Assembly (NCBI RefSeq): GCF_015910445.1
Contig: NZ_CP048882.1
Coordinates: 6,259,501-6,323,500 of the forward strand
Origin: Streptomyces bathyalis
Lineage (GTDB): Bacteria > Actinomycetota > Actinomycetes > Streptomycetales > Streptomycetaceae
Length of the DNA: 64,000 nucleotides
Direction: 5' to 3'
Shown here: piece after piece, positions 7,725-14,922 of the stretch
Layout: every line of letters starts with the position of its first letter
Numbering within the stretch: position 1 is the first letter of the stretch
Notes under the pieces: model-generated
Databases searched by the model: none
Told to the model about the DNA's origin: nothing
The model's input: only the letters and a program-made list of their open reading frames with translations
Program-made: the position numbers and the translations under genes

Positions 7725-9047
7725 TCAGTGCGCTCCCGGTCTTCGCTGCACCTGCACCGCCATCAGCGCCATGTCGTCCGCCGCCGCGTCGCCCGTATGC
7801 GCCTGTACGTCCACGAGCAACGCGTCGAGGAGCATCTCCGGGTCGTCGAAGGCGCGCTCCGCGAGTGCCTTGTCCGGCTCGAAGAACTCACCGTCACTGT
7901 CCCGCGCCTCGGACAGGCCGTCCGTGTAGAGGAGCAGTTGCGTGCCCCACGGGAAGGGGACCTCGTCGGCGCGTTCCGGTCCATCGCCCAGCTCGGACAT
8001 CCCAAGGGGCAGGGCGGCCTCGCTCGGGTCGATGAAGCGGGTGCGACCGTCGGCGAGCAGCAGTGGCGGAGGGTGGCCGCGATTGACGATGCGCAGCGTC
8101 TCGGGACGTCCGGTCGGAAGCTCGGCGAGCGCGGCCGTGGTGAAACCCTCGTCGTACTCGCGGCTGTGCTTCTGCTGGGCCTCGCGGTGCAGGGCGTGCT
8201 CCAGGCGTGCGGCTACGGCTGCGAGGTCCGCCTCCTGCTCCGCGGCTTCCCGGAAGGCGCCGATCATGACCACCATCGCCTCGACCGCGTCCATGCCCGC
8301 GCCGCGCACGTCCCCGACGATGAGCCGCACACCGTACGGGGTCTCCTGCACGGCATACAGGTCGCCGCCGATGCGTGCGTCGACCTGCGCTGCCCGGTAG
8401 CGCGCAGCGACCTGGAAACCGCCGAGCCGTGAGGGCGGCACCGGCAGCACCGCGAGCTGGGCGGCCTCGGCGATGGTCCACGCGGAGGATGCGGCGGCAC
8501 CGCGGCGGCGCAGGAGCCGGCTGATGACGACCGCGAGAAGAGCTACGACGGCGGTCGAAGACGTCTCGGCGAGGTCCATCTCTCCGGTGGACATCTCATC
8601 GAGTACGCGCATGAGTGCGACGGCCCCGACCGAGAACATGCCGACGAGCGCGGTGCCGATGGTCGTGAAGAAGGGAGCAGCCACGAGCGGCGCCGCACAG
8701 AAGAGGGCGGAGCCGGTCAGCGTGGGAGCGGTGACCAGGTCCAGAGAGACGGCGATCAGGACCATCACAATGGGTAGCGGGTAGATGACGAGGCGCACCA
8801 GCGACGGGACTGCGAAGCGATCCCGGCGCGTGATCCGCCCACCCCACCGGTCCGTCTGCCGCTCTTCCCCGCGCCGCAGCTCCCCGTGCCTGGTCTGGTC
8901 CTCCACCCTCCCAATGTGACCGGGGTCCGGGGGGACGGCCAGTCGAGCGGTGGTACAGGGGGCGGCGGGCCCGGTGATCGGGACGCGCGCCGGAGGCGGG
9001 GCGGTCGGCCCGGAGCGGTGAAGGCGTGCGTGAGCATCCGCGCACAT
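7725..9047 (-). CDS. Membrane-bound PP2C-family (SpoIIE/RsbU-like) serine/threonine phosphatase
   Basis: The C-terminal SpoIIE domain carries the metal-binding aspartates in ARIGGDLYAV, LIVGDVRGAGMDAVEAM and LLLYTDGLSEARD, plus GHPPPLLL and a final DDMALMAVQV. Before it lie about four membrane helices (from VRLVIYPLPIVMVLIAVSL to STAVVALLAVVISRLL) and no recognised sensor domain. Such phosphatases dephosphorylate anti-anti-sigma factors, so it may feed a sigma factor switch, but no partner is encoded nearby. The start is uncertain. ATG 9047 has GGAAGGG at a good distance, while GTG 8906 directly abuts a GGGAGG and would remove a Pro/Ala-rich N-terminus of doubtful coding quality. Confidence 0.9.
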   Translation of the reverse strand: MCADAHARLHRSGPTAPPPARVPITGPAAPCTTARLAVPPDPGHIGRVEDQTRHGELRRGEERQTDRWGGRITRRDRFAVPSLVRLVIYPLPIVMVLIAVSLDLVTAPTLTGSALFCAAPLVAAPFFTTIGTALVGMFSVGAVALMRVLDEMSTGEMDLAETSSTAVVALLAVVISRLLRRRGAAASSAWTIAEAAQLAVLPVPPSRLGGFQVAARYRAAQVDARIGGDLYAVQETPYGVRLIVGDVRGAGMDAVEAMVVMIGAFREAAEQEADLAAVAARLEHALHREAQQKHSREYDEGFTTAALAELPTGRPETLRIVNRGHPPPLLLADGRTRFIDPSEAALPLGMSELGDGPERADEVPFPWGTQLLLYTDGLSEARDSDGEFFEPDKALAERAFDDPEMLLDALLVDVQAHTGDAAADDMALMAVQVQRRPGAH

Positions 9048-9185
9048 GGAGCCCTTCCATTGCACGCTCCCTGCTGTTGTGGCAAAGGCCGAAGCCTCGT
9101 TTACCACAGCAGGGCCGCACCGCCGATCGCGGCAAGAAGCACGCCATTCGCAGGAAGGGCGGCCCTGTTCGTGGACGTTGCGTCG

Positions 9186-9791
9186 CTACGGCGCGGTCCG
9201 CGTAGTGAGGCACCTCGCCACCGCCTGACGCAGGCCGGCGAAGTCCGTGCGCTCCGGCTCGAGACCCAGCAGCCGGGTCAAGGTGATGGTCTTCTGCTCG
9301 GGACACGCCTTGTCGAGGACCTCAGTGGCAAGCACGTAGAAGTCCCACTGGTCGATGTTCAGCGGATCCAAGCTCTGCTTGTGCTGGTGTTGCAGCAGAC
9401 AGAAGACGTACGCGTCCGACCGGCGTGACCGTTCTGCCAAGTACTCGCCCGTCTGCTGGTTCCAGCCGAAGGTCGCACCTATCGAGAACGAGATGCTCGA
9501 CTTCTTGGACTGGGCCCAGGACTGCAGGTAGGCGGAGGACTTCACCTCGACGCGCCAGCCTTCCCGGGTACGGATGTCGACCGAATCCCACTCCATGCGC
9601 GTACCAGAGGCGGCTCCCAGCGCCAGCGCGACGATGTACTCGGCCAGAACCCCCCGCATCGTGTTGTTGGCGAGGTCCGAACACGACCACCGCCAGAAGT
9701 CCAGGAGCACACCCTGGACTTCGCCGTCCGCCTCGAGTGGTTCCTCACCGCTGCGTCGAGTGATCGGCAATGGACCGAGGTCCGCACTCAC
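9186..9791 (-). CDS. Unknown protein with a possible PD-(D/E)XK nuclease-like core
   Basis: This is a 201-residue protein with no family I can name. The middle reads GVLAEYIVALALG, then MEWDSVDIRTREGWRVEVKS followed by SAYLQSW. A glutamate in a helix, an acidic residue in a strand and an E-x-K strand match the order of a PD-(D/E)XK restriction-fold active site. Before it, GVLLDFWRWSCSDLANNTMR may be a helical lead-in. GTG 9791 is chosen because GGGGGC lies just before it; a longer frame reaches 9926. The gene stands alone between a phosphatase gene on the same strand and a divergent membrane protein. Nuclease function is only an inference from the motif order. Confidence 0.75.
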   Translation of the reverse strand: MSADLGPLPITRRSGEEPLEADGEVQGVLLDFWRWSCSDLANNTMRGVLAEYIVALALGAASGTRMEWDSVDIRTREGWRVEVKSSAYLQSWAQSKKSSISFSIGATFGWNQQTGEYLAERSRRSDAYVFCLLQHQHKQSLDPLNIDQWDFYVLATEVLDKACPEQKTITLTRLLGLEPERTDFAGLRQAVARCLTTRTAP

Positions 9792-9929
9792 AATGCCCCC
9801 AGTGACTCGGCTGGAGCGCCACAGGCGGTCGGCCCGGCGGCAGGCTCCGCGCTTCTGCTGCCCACCACCGTAGTGGGGACCGCTCCTGGGACCGCCCGGT
9901 TCAGTGGACGGTGGCCACGCGATCATGTT

Positions 9930-9950
9930 CCGGATCCTGCCAGGATCCGG
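9930..9950. repeat. 21-bp perfect palindrome upstream of the unknown gene
   Basis: CCGGATCCTG at 9930-9939 and CAGGATCCGG at 9941-9950 are exact inverted copies around a single C. It sits about 140 bases upstream of the GTG at 9791 and 210 bases before the EI24 gene on the other strand. It shares the CAGGATCC core with the palindrome at 4892-4927. An operator is possible. Confidence 0.7.
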
Positions 9951-10047
9951 TCCCCACGTGCGCCGTCACGAGCGATGTCGAGCGGTCTCCAGGCCGCCCT
10001 CGAACTGGGCGCGCTCGTGACTTGCCACGCCTTCGGGACGGCAGCGC

Positions 10048-10081
10048 CGCAACTGATCGACGGCCGCAACTGATCGACGGC
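10048..10081. repeat. 17-bp tandem duplication
   Basis: The unit CGCAACTGATCGACGGC occurs twice head to tail (10048-10064 and 10065-10081). It lies in the 369-base gap between the genes starting at 9791 (minus) and 10161 (plus). Apart from this, the 9930-9950 palindrome and the repeat at 10136-10160, I see no gene or signal there. Confidence 0.85.
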
Positions 10082-10135
10082 CGCCTCGGGTTCGCCCCCG
10101 CCTCGCTCCATACCCGCCCGCAGGGCGGCTCCCTC

Positions 10136-10160
10136 GCCCGTAGGCCATAGGCTTACGGGC
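10136..10160 (+). promoter_or_regulatory. Inverted repeat and -10-like hexamer directly before the EI24 gene
   Basis: GCCCGTA at 10136-10142 and TACGGGC at 10154-10160 form a 7-bp inverted repeat with an 11-base spacer that ends at the base before the ATG. TAGGCT at 10148-10153 lies in the spacer and would place the transcription start at or next to the ATG. The repeat could be an operator over a leaderless promoter. Confidence 0.5.
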
Positions 10161-11039
10161 ATGCGAGATCTCGCCGCGGGGATGCGGTACTTGGGGCGTG
10201 GGCAGCGTTGGGTGTTCGGCCACGGACGGTGGTTCGGCTTCGGCCTGCTGCCCGCGCTGGTGACTCTGGTGCTCTACGCCGCCGCACTCACCGCGCTGGC
10301 GTACTTCGCCGACGACGTCGCCGCCTGGGCCACGCCGTTCGCGGACGACTGGGACGAGCTGTGGCGGGACTCCCTGCGCGGACTCTTCGCGGTGCTGCTC
10401 TGGCTCGGAGGGCTGCTGATCTCGGTCCTCACCTTCACGGCCGTCACCCTCGTGCTCGGCGACCCGTTCTACGAGAAGCTCTCGGAGCAGGTCGAGGAGT
10501 CGGAGGGCGGCGCGCCCGCGACCCCGGACCGTCCTCTGTGGCAGGAGGTGTGGATCTCGATGCGTGACAGCCTCTACGTGCTGTGGCGCATGCTGATCTT
10601 CACCGTGCCGCTCTTCTTCCTGGGCTTCCTGCCGGTCGTCGGACAGACCGTGATCCCCGCGATCGGATTCGCCGTCTCCGGGTTCTTCCTCACCGTCGAG
10701 CTGGTCTCCGTGGCCATGCAGCGGCGTGGGATCCCCGTACGCGAGCGGCTGCGCATCCTGCGTACCCGCAGGGGCCTGGCGCTGGGCTTCGGCGTCCCGC
10801 TGGTGCTGGCGTTCCTGGTTCCGCTGGTCGCGGTCGTGCTGATGCCGGGCGCGGTCGCGGGCGCGGCGCTTCTCGTACGGGACCTCATGGGCGGGGACGA
10901 GCAGCAGCCGGACCGCGACGGCCGGGACGGGGACGACGCTCTCCGGCCCGGCGGCGCACCGCACTTCGGGCCCGGCATCGGTGCTCCGAAGGGCTCCGCC
11001 CCGTCAGAGCCGTGGGGCCACGGGACAGGCCCCCGGTAG
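10161..11039 (+). CDS. EI24/CysZ-like integral membrane protein
   Basis: The protein is 292 residues. The first 225 or so contain about five to six membrane segments. Family marks include the N-terminal GMRYLGRGQRWVFGHGRWF, DPFYEKLSEQVE after the third segment, LWRMLIFTVPLFFLGFLPVVG and a TRRGLALGFGVP stretch. The C-terminal 65 residues are charged, Gly/Pro-rich and probably disordered in the cytoplasm. CysZ relatives move sulfate in proteobacteria, but actinobacterial EI24 proteins have no assigned transport role, so substrate is left open. No ribosome binding site is present and the upstream -10-like box supports a leaderless start. Confidence 0.87.
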   Translation: MRDLAAGMRYLGRGQRWVFGHGRWFGFGLLPALVTLVLYAAALTALAYFADDVAAWATPFADDWDELWRDSLRGLFAVLLWLGGLLISVLTFTAVTLVLGDPFYEKLSEQVEESEGGAPATPDRPLWQEVWISMRDSLYVLWRMLIFTVPLFFLGFLPVVGQTVIPAIGFAVSGFFLTVELVSVAMQRRGIPVRERLRILRTRRGLALGFGVPLVLAFLVPLVAVVLMPGAVAGAALLVRDLMGGDEQQPDRDGRDGDDALRPGGAPHFGPGIGAPKGSAPSEPWGHGTGPR

Positions 11040-11056
11040 TCCCGGCAGACACAGCA

Positions 11057-11092
11057 GCCGGCGGGCACCCACCCTCAAGGGCGCCCGCCGGC
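11057..11092. terminator. GC-rich hairpin between convergent genes
   Basis: GCCGGCGGGC at 11057-11066 pairs perfectly with GCCCGCCGGC at 11083-11092 over a 16-base loop. It lies 18 bases after the EI24 gene and 46 bases before the end of the convergent nuclease gene. There is no T-tract, as is common in this group. It probably serves both genes. Confidence 0.7.
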
Positions 11093-11138
11093 GGGCCGGT
11101 GGCCGTGCGGCCGGTGCGTGTGCCGGCCGGGGACCGTT

Positions 11139-12977
11139 CTACGGCTTGATACGGATCACGGACGGGTCGTGGTCGCTGGCCTGGTCGTGGAACTCGGCGT
11201 TGATGTGCACGATGTCGTACTTGACGCGTCCCGTGCCCGGGCTGGTGACCGCGTGGTCGAGCACCTGCGAGTTGCCGTTGAAGACGTAGCCGTAGCGCTC
11301 GCCCGCGGGCAGTTCGTCCATGGGGCTGGTGAAGACGCCGCCCTTGCGCATGGCGTCCAGGCTGGGGGAGAACGGGAAGTCGTTGAAGTCGCCCAGCGCG
11401 ATGACCGACGCCTTCTTGTCGATGGACTCGACCTTCCCGGCAAAGGAGTTGACCAGCTTCGCCTGCGCGGTGCGCTGCTTCTCGGACTCGCGCACGGGGG
11501 GTTGGTTGCGGCCCTCCATCGGCTGGTCGCCGCCCTTGGAGCTGAAGTGGTTGGCGACGACGAAGACTTGGCGGCCCTTGAAGGTGAACTCACCGGCCAG
11601 CGGCTTGCGGCTCTCCTTCCACGCCTCTTCCTCCGGAGCGATGCGGCCAGGGTTCGCCGACAGCTTCGGGGAGCCGCCGTCGTCCGTCACCTTCACCGGT
11701 GTGGTCGCGTCGCCGCCCTTGCGGTCGGCGAACTCGACACGGTCGGGGTTGAAGAGGAACGCGACGCGAATGTTGCCGCCGGGCTGTCCGCCGTCGGCGT
11801 TGTTCTCCGGGTCGATGGAGCGTGACTCGTAGGAGGGGCCGCCTGCCTTCGTGATGGCGGCGGTCAGCTTCTCCATGGTCTTGTCGGCGGCGACCGTGCC
11901 GTCGTCCTTCGGGCCCGAGTTGTCCTGCACCTCTTCCAGTGCGACGACGTCGGGGGAGGCGAGGTTGTCGACCAGCGCCTCGGCGAGGCGGTCGAACTTC
12001 GCGGGCTCGCTCTCGGGGGAGAGGTTCTCCACGTTGTAGGTGGCGACGGACAGTTCGTCCTTGCCCGCCTTGCGTGTCTTCTCCCGCTTGAGCTTGTTGT
12101 CCTTCAACTCGCCCATGCTCGTGGCCCGTATGCCGTAGCCGCCGAAGTTGTCGTAGTCGACGGGCCCGGCGGTGGCACCGCTCAGAGCGTCGCCGACGTT
12201 GGCCTTCGGGAAGGGGTTCTCCTCGCGCGGCAGCAGCGAACTGACCTTCATGCGGGCGCCGTTCTGCTGGTCGTAGTCGCCGTAGAGCGTGCCGCCGCGC
12301 GGTGTCGGGTGCTCGTCGGGGTCGGCCGTGACCCACAGCTCGCCGAACTCGGTGGTGGGTCCGGTGACCGGGGCGTCCTTGATGCCGGCGCGCATGCCTT
12401 CGAGGGACTCGTAGAGATCCAGGGCGTACTTGCGGGGCTGGAGCTTCAGGGACTCGACGTTCCCGTCGTCGCCCTTGCCGTCGGGCACGTACGCATCGGG
12501 GACGCTGCGGGCGGTCAGGGCGAAGGCCTTGGGCAGCTTCTTCTTCGCCTTGGCGGCGGCCTCCCACTTCGCGCCCGTCAGCTGTGTGACGGACTGGCCG
12601 CCTGCTTCCTCACCGCCCGGGTAGAACTCGCTCACCTTCCCGGATATCCGTATGGAGTCCCCGGCCTTCACGTCGGGCGTCTCCTCGCCGGTGAAGACGA
12701 ATATGCCCTCACTGGTGGCGGGATCGTCGTCCGGCTTCGGGTCCTGCAGCCAGAATCCACGTGCCTTGCCGAAGCCGCGCACCGCCGTGACGACTCCCGG
12801 TACGTCCGAGACCTCCTTGCCGGCAAAGGGCGAGATCCGGGTGTTGCCCTGGATGTCGTGGAGGCGTGGCTCCTCGGCCGTGTTGCCGGACGCGGTGACG
12901 GCGGTGACGACGAGCAGTGCGGAACCGCAGACCGCAGCGGCGGTGAGTGCGGAGGTTCTGGCGAGACGGGACGACAA
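11139..12977 (-). CDS. Secreted endonuclease/exonuclease/phosphatase-family protein (ExeM/NucH-like)
   Basis: This 612-residue protein begins with a signal peptide (MSSRLART, then a hydrophobic stretch to about residue 28, VTASGNTAEE). Residues about 40-105 form an OB-like domain (DIQGNTRISPFAGKEVSDVP). The C-terminal half is an EEP nuclease domain with ATYNVENLSPE, DVVALEEVQDN, FVVANHFSSKGGD, IALGDFNDFPFSPS and the final DHDPSVIRI. These are the catalytic Asn, Glu, His and Asp positions of the superfamily. A role in using extracellular DNA as phosphate source is likely from the family. The start is TTG 12977, with GGAGG six bases upstream; no better start was found. Confidence 0.93.
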   Translation of the reverse strand: MSSRLARTSALTAAAVCGSALLVVTAVTASGNTAEEPRLHDIQGNTRISPFAGKEVSDVPGVVTAVRGFGKARGFWLQDPKPDDDPATSEGIFVFTGEETPDVKAGDSIRISGKVSEFYPGGEEAGGQSVTQLTGAKWEAAAKAKKKLPKAFALTARSVPDAYVPDGKGDDGNVESLKLQPRKYALDLYESLEGMRAGIKDAPVTGPTTEFGELWVTADPDEHPTPRGGTLYGDYDQQNGARMKVSSLLPREENPFPKANVGDALSGATAGPVDYDNFGGYGIRATSMGELKDNKLKREKTRKAGKDELSVATYNVENLSPESEPAKFDRLAEALVDNLASPDVVALEEVQDNSGPKDDGTVAADKTMEKLTAAITKAGGPSYESRSIDPENNADGGQPGGNIRVAFLFNPDRVEFADRKGGDATTPVKVTDDGGSPKLSANPGRIAPEEEAWKESRKPLAGEFTFKGRQVFVVANHFSSKGGDQPMEGRNQPPVRESEKQRTAQAKLVNSFAGKVESIDKKASVIALGDFNDFPFSPSLDAMRKGGVFTSPMDELPAGERYGYVFNGNSQVLDHAVTSPGTGRVKYDIVHINAEFHDQASDHDPSVIRIKP

Positions 12978-13290
12978 CGGTGCCTCCGGAGGGGGGTGGC
13001 GGACGACGAACTGTCCGGTTCCGGGCGTTCATTACGGGCCGGTAATCTCTACGCGCGTAAAAGTCTGTCGTGCTCATCTCACTTGTCAAGCGGATGCAGG
13101 ACGATTGAGTACAGCGCCACACAACTCAGCGCCGCCGTCCGCCCGATGGCACACAGGGTCGTCGCGGTGTGACCCAGAGACGCCGCGGATGACGGGCGCG
13201 CGATTCGGGCAGCCCGGGACACATCCCGTCTACGCTGGGGGTCGCATCCTTTCCGCAGCATGCAGCACCCCGTAGGAGATGAACGCGCTG
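12978..13290. promoter_or_regulatory. Divergent intergenic region between the nuclease and the unknown protein
   Basis: On the minus strand TTGACA lies at 13089-13084, about 107 bases before the nuclease start, and is a good -35 candidate, but no convincing -10 follows at 17 bases (AGACTT). An imperfect 16-bp palindrome, ATTACGGGCCGGTAAT, lies at about 13031-13046. On the plus strand CGTAGGAG precedes the start of the unknown gene. Confidence 0.4.
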
Positions 13291-14862
13291 ATGTCCGGTG
13301 AAACGACCGGGGGCGACCGTCCCGCCATGCCGCCCGTGCGGCTGTCCTCCGAAGCCGAACTCGCGCGGGACGCACTGGCCGCACCGCTCTTCTCCTGGGC
13401 CGCACGGCTCGCGACATGGGCCGGTGAATCGGGCAGCGCCACGGCGGGTGCGGACGGACCCGGAGTGCCCGTCGGCGCCGGAGGGGAGCTGCTCGCGCCC
13501 CAGTTGAAGGAGGCGGTCGCCCTTCTCGGCCTCTCCGACGACGAGGACGGCGAGATGCACACGGCTCAGGCCTGGCAACTCGCCGTCGACACGGGCCTGC
13601 TGGAGGTCGAGGAGGACGGCGACGCGTCCGGGGAGGAAGGCGGCGGCACACGCGCCGTCCTCACCGAGGAACCCGTTGGCACCGCACGTCCCGGTGAGGA
13701 ACTGGCCCAACTCCGGGGCGAGGGCAGCCCGGAGGACGTGCTGGAGATCTGGCAGGGCGGCCTGGAGAGCGTGCTCGCCGACGCGGCGACCCCGAGCTTC
13801 GAGGACTTGGTCGGCGGTCTCGAGGACGTCACCGGCGAGGACGGGCAGATCGATCCGGAGGCCATCGACCTCGACTCGCTCGACTGGAACCCGGAGAAGG
13901 AAGCCGAGTTCCTCGACGGCGCACTGGGCAACCTCTACGTCCTGACCGCCGGCGACCAGGCCGTCTCCGCCGGTGCGATGGTGCCGCTGCCGGTGCTCGC
14001 GGCGTCGATGATCGTCCCGGACGACATGGACGAACCGACGGACGCCGTCCTCGAAGAGGTCTCGGCGGCGATGATGAAGCTCGACGAGCAGTTCCGGATG
14101 CTCGCTCCCGCCGGGCTCGTCGAATACCAGCCCGTCGACGAGGCGTTGACGGAGGAGAGCGACGAGGACGCCGAACTGCCGGAGAACCTCGACGAGGAGG
14201 ACGTCTCCCGCTACGGCATGGTGCGGCTGACCCCGCTGGGAGTACACGGTGTGCGGGTGCGCCTGCGGGAAGCGGGCGTCGAGGCACCGGCAGTGGGAGA
14301 CCTCGCGGGCGCGGGCGCGGAGAAGCTGCTGAGCGCACTGCCGGTGTACACCGAGGAGAACGCCCAGGCCGAGATCGAGTCCTGGCTCGCCGCCCGTACG
14401 CCGCTGGAGTCCGCCAGGGAGCTTCTCGCGGCGGCACGCGGCACCGACGAGGACGCCCCCTCCCGCCGACTCGCGTGCCAGCAGGCCCTTTCCCTCATCG
14501 GCACCGAGGCCGAGCCGGCGCTGCGCGATGTGCTGGAGGACCGGCAGCTGGGCGGGCTGGCGCGGGTGTGGCTCGTCGAGCACGGGGCGCAGGACGTTCC
14601 GCAGCCCGACGAGGAGATGGTCTTCTGGCTGACCGTCGACACCATCGCCGCACAGCTGGCGACGGCGGGCGAGGCCACCGAACTCCAGGGCCTCGTACAG
14701 GGGTTGGTCGACCAGCACGCCGGGTTCTTCGACAAAGCGTGGAAGGTCGACCACCCGGCCACAGCCGACGTCCTGGAGGCCATGGGCCGCGTCCACCCCG
14801 ACAAGCAGGCGGCCAAGGAGGCCCGCAAGGCGGCCTTCAAGGCGCGCAGCCGGCTGGGCTGA
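13291..14862 (+). CDS. Unknown large acidic protein, paralogue of the gene at 60128
   Basis: The protein is about 523 residues, strongly acidic, with no membrane segment or signal peptide. It reads as all-helical with a C-terminal region that may contain HEAT-like repeats (SRRLACQQALSLIGTEAEPA, LRDVLEDRQLGGLARVWLVE). The C-terminal half aligns by eye with the protein at 60128-61573: LTPLG, then WLAAR, ELLAAARG, EEMVFWLTVDTIA and VHPDKQAAKEARKAAFKAR have matching counterparts in order. I do not recognise the family. The start may be ATG 13279 or 13291; GGAG at 13275-13278 abuts the first, so 13291 (spacing 12) is preferred. Confidence 0.88.
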   Translation: MSGETTGGDRPAMPPVRLSSEAELARDALAAPLFSWAARLATWAGESGSATAGADGPGVPVGAGGELLAPQLKEAVALLGLSDDEDGEMHTAQAWQLAVDTGLLEVEEDGDASGEEGGGTRAVLTEEPVGTARPGEELAQLRGEGSPEDVLEIWQGGLESVLADAATPSFEDLVGGLEDVTGEDGQIDPEAIDLDSLDWNPEKEAEFLDGALGNLYVLTAGDQAVSAGAMVPLPVLAASMIVPDDMDEPTDAVLEEVSAAMMKLDEQFRMLAPAGLVEYQPVDEALTEESDEDAELPENLDEEDVSRYGMVRLTPLGVHGVRVRLREAGVEAPAVGDLAGAGAEKLLSALPVYTEENAQAEIESWLAARTPLESARELLAAARGTDEDAPSRRLACQQALSLIGTEAEPALRDVLEDRQLGGLARVWLVEHGAQDVPQPDEEMVFWLTVDTIAAQLATAGEATELQGLVQGLVDQHAGFFDKAWKVDHPATADVLEAMGRVHPDKQAAKEARKAAFKARSRLG

Positions 14863-14871
14863 GCGGGGCCG

Positions 14872-14902
14872 CCGTCCGACCGGGCCCCGCGCGGCCGGAC
14901 GG
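14872..14902. terminator. Hairpin between convergent genes
   Basis: CCGTCCG at 14872-14878 pairs with CGGACGG at 14896-14902. It fills most of the 60-base space between the unknown gene and the convergent caspase gene and may end both. There is no T-tract. Confidence 0.6.
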
Positions 14903-14922
14903 TGGTGCGTCGGTGCGGGGGC

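Noticed and set aside
7449..8432. Plus-strand frame opposite the PP2C phosphatase
   Set aside because: The minus-strand frame carries all SpoIIE motifs, and the plus-strand product is low in pattern and rich in Arg.
13020..13045. Single PHO-box-like GTTCAT near the secreted nuclease promoter
   Set aside because: Only one unit is present and no 11-base direct repeat follows, so PhoP control is not supported from sequence.
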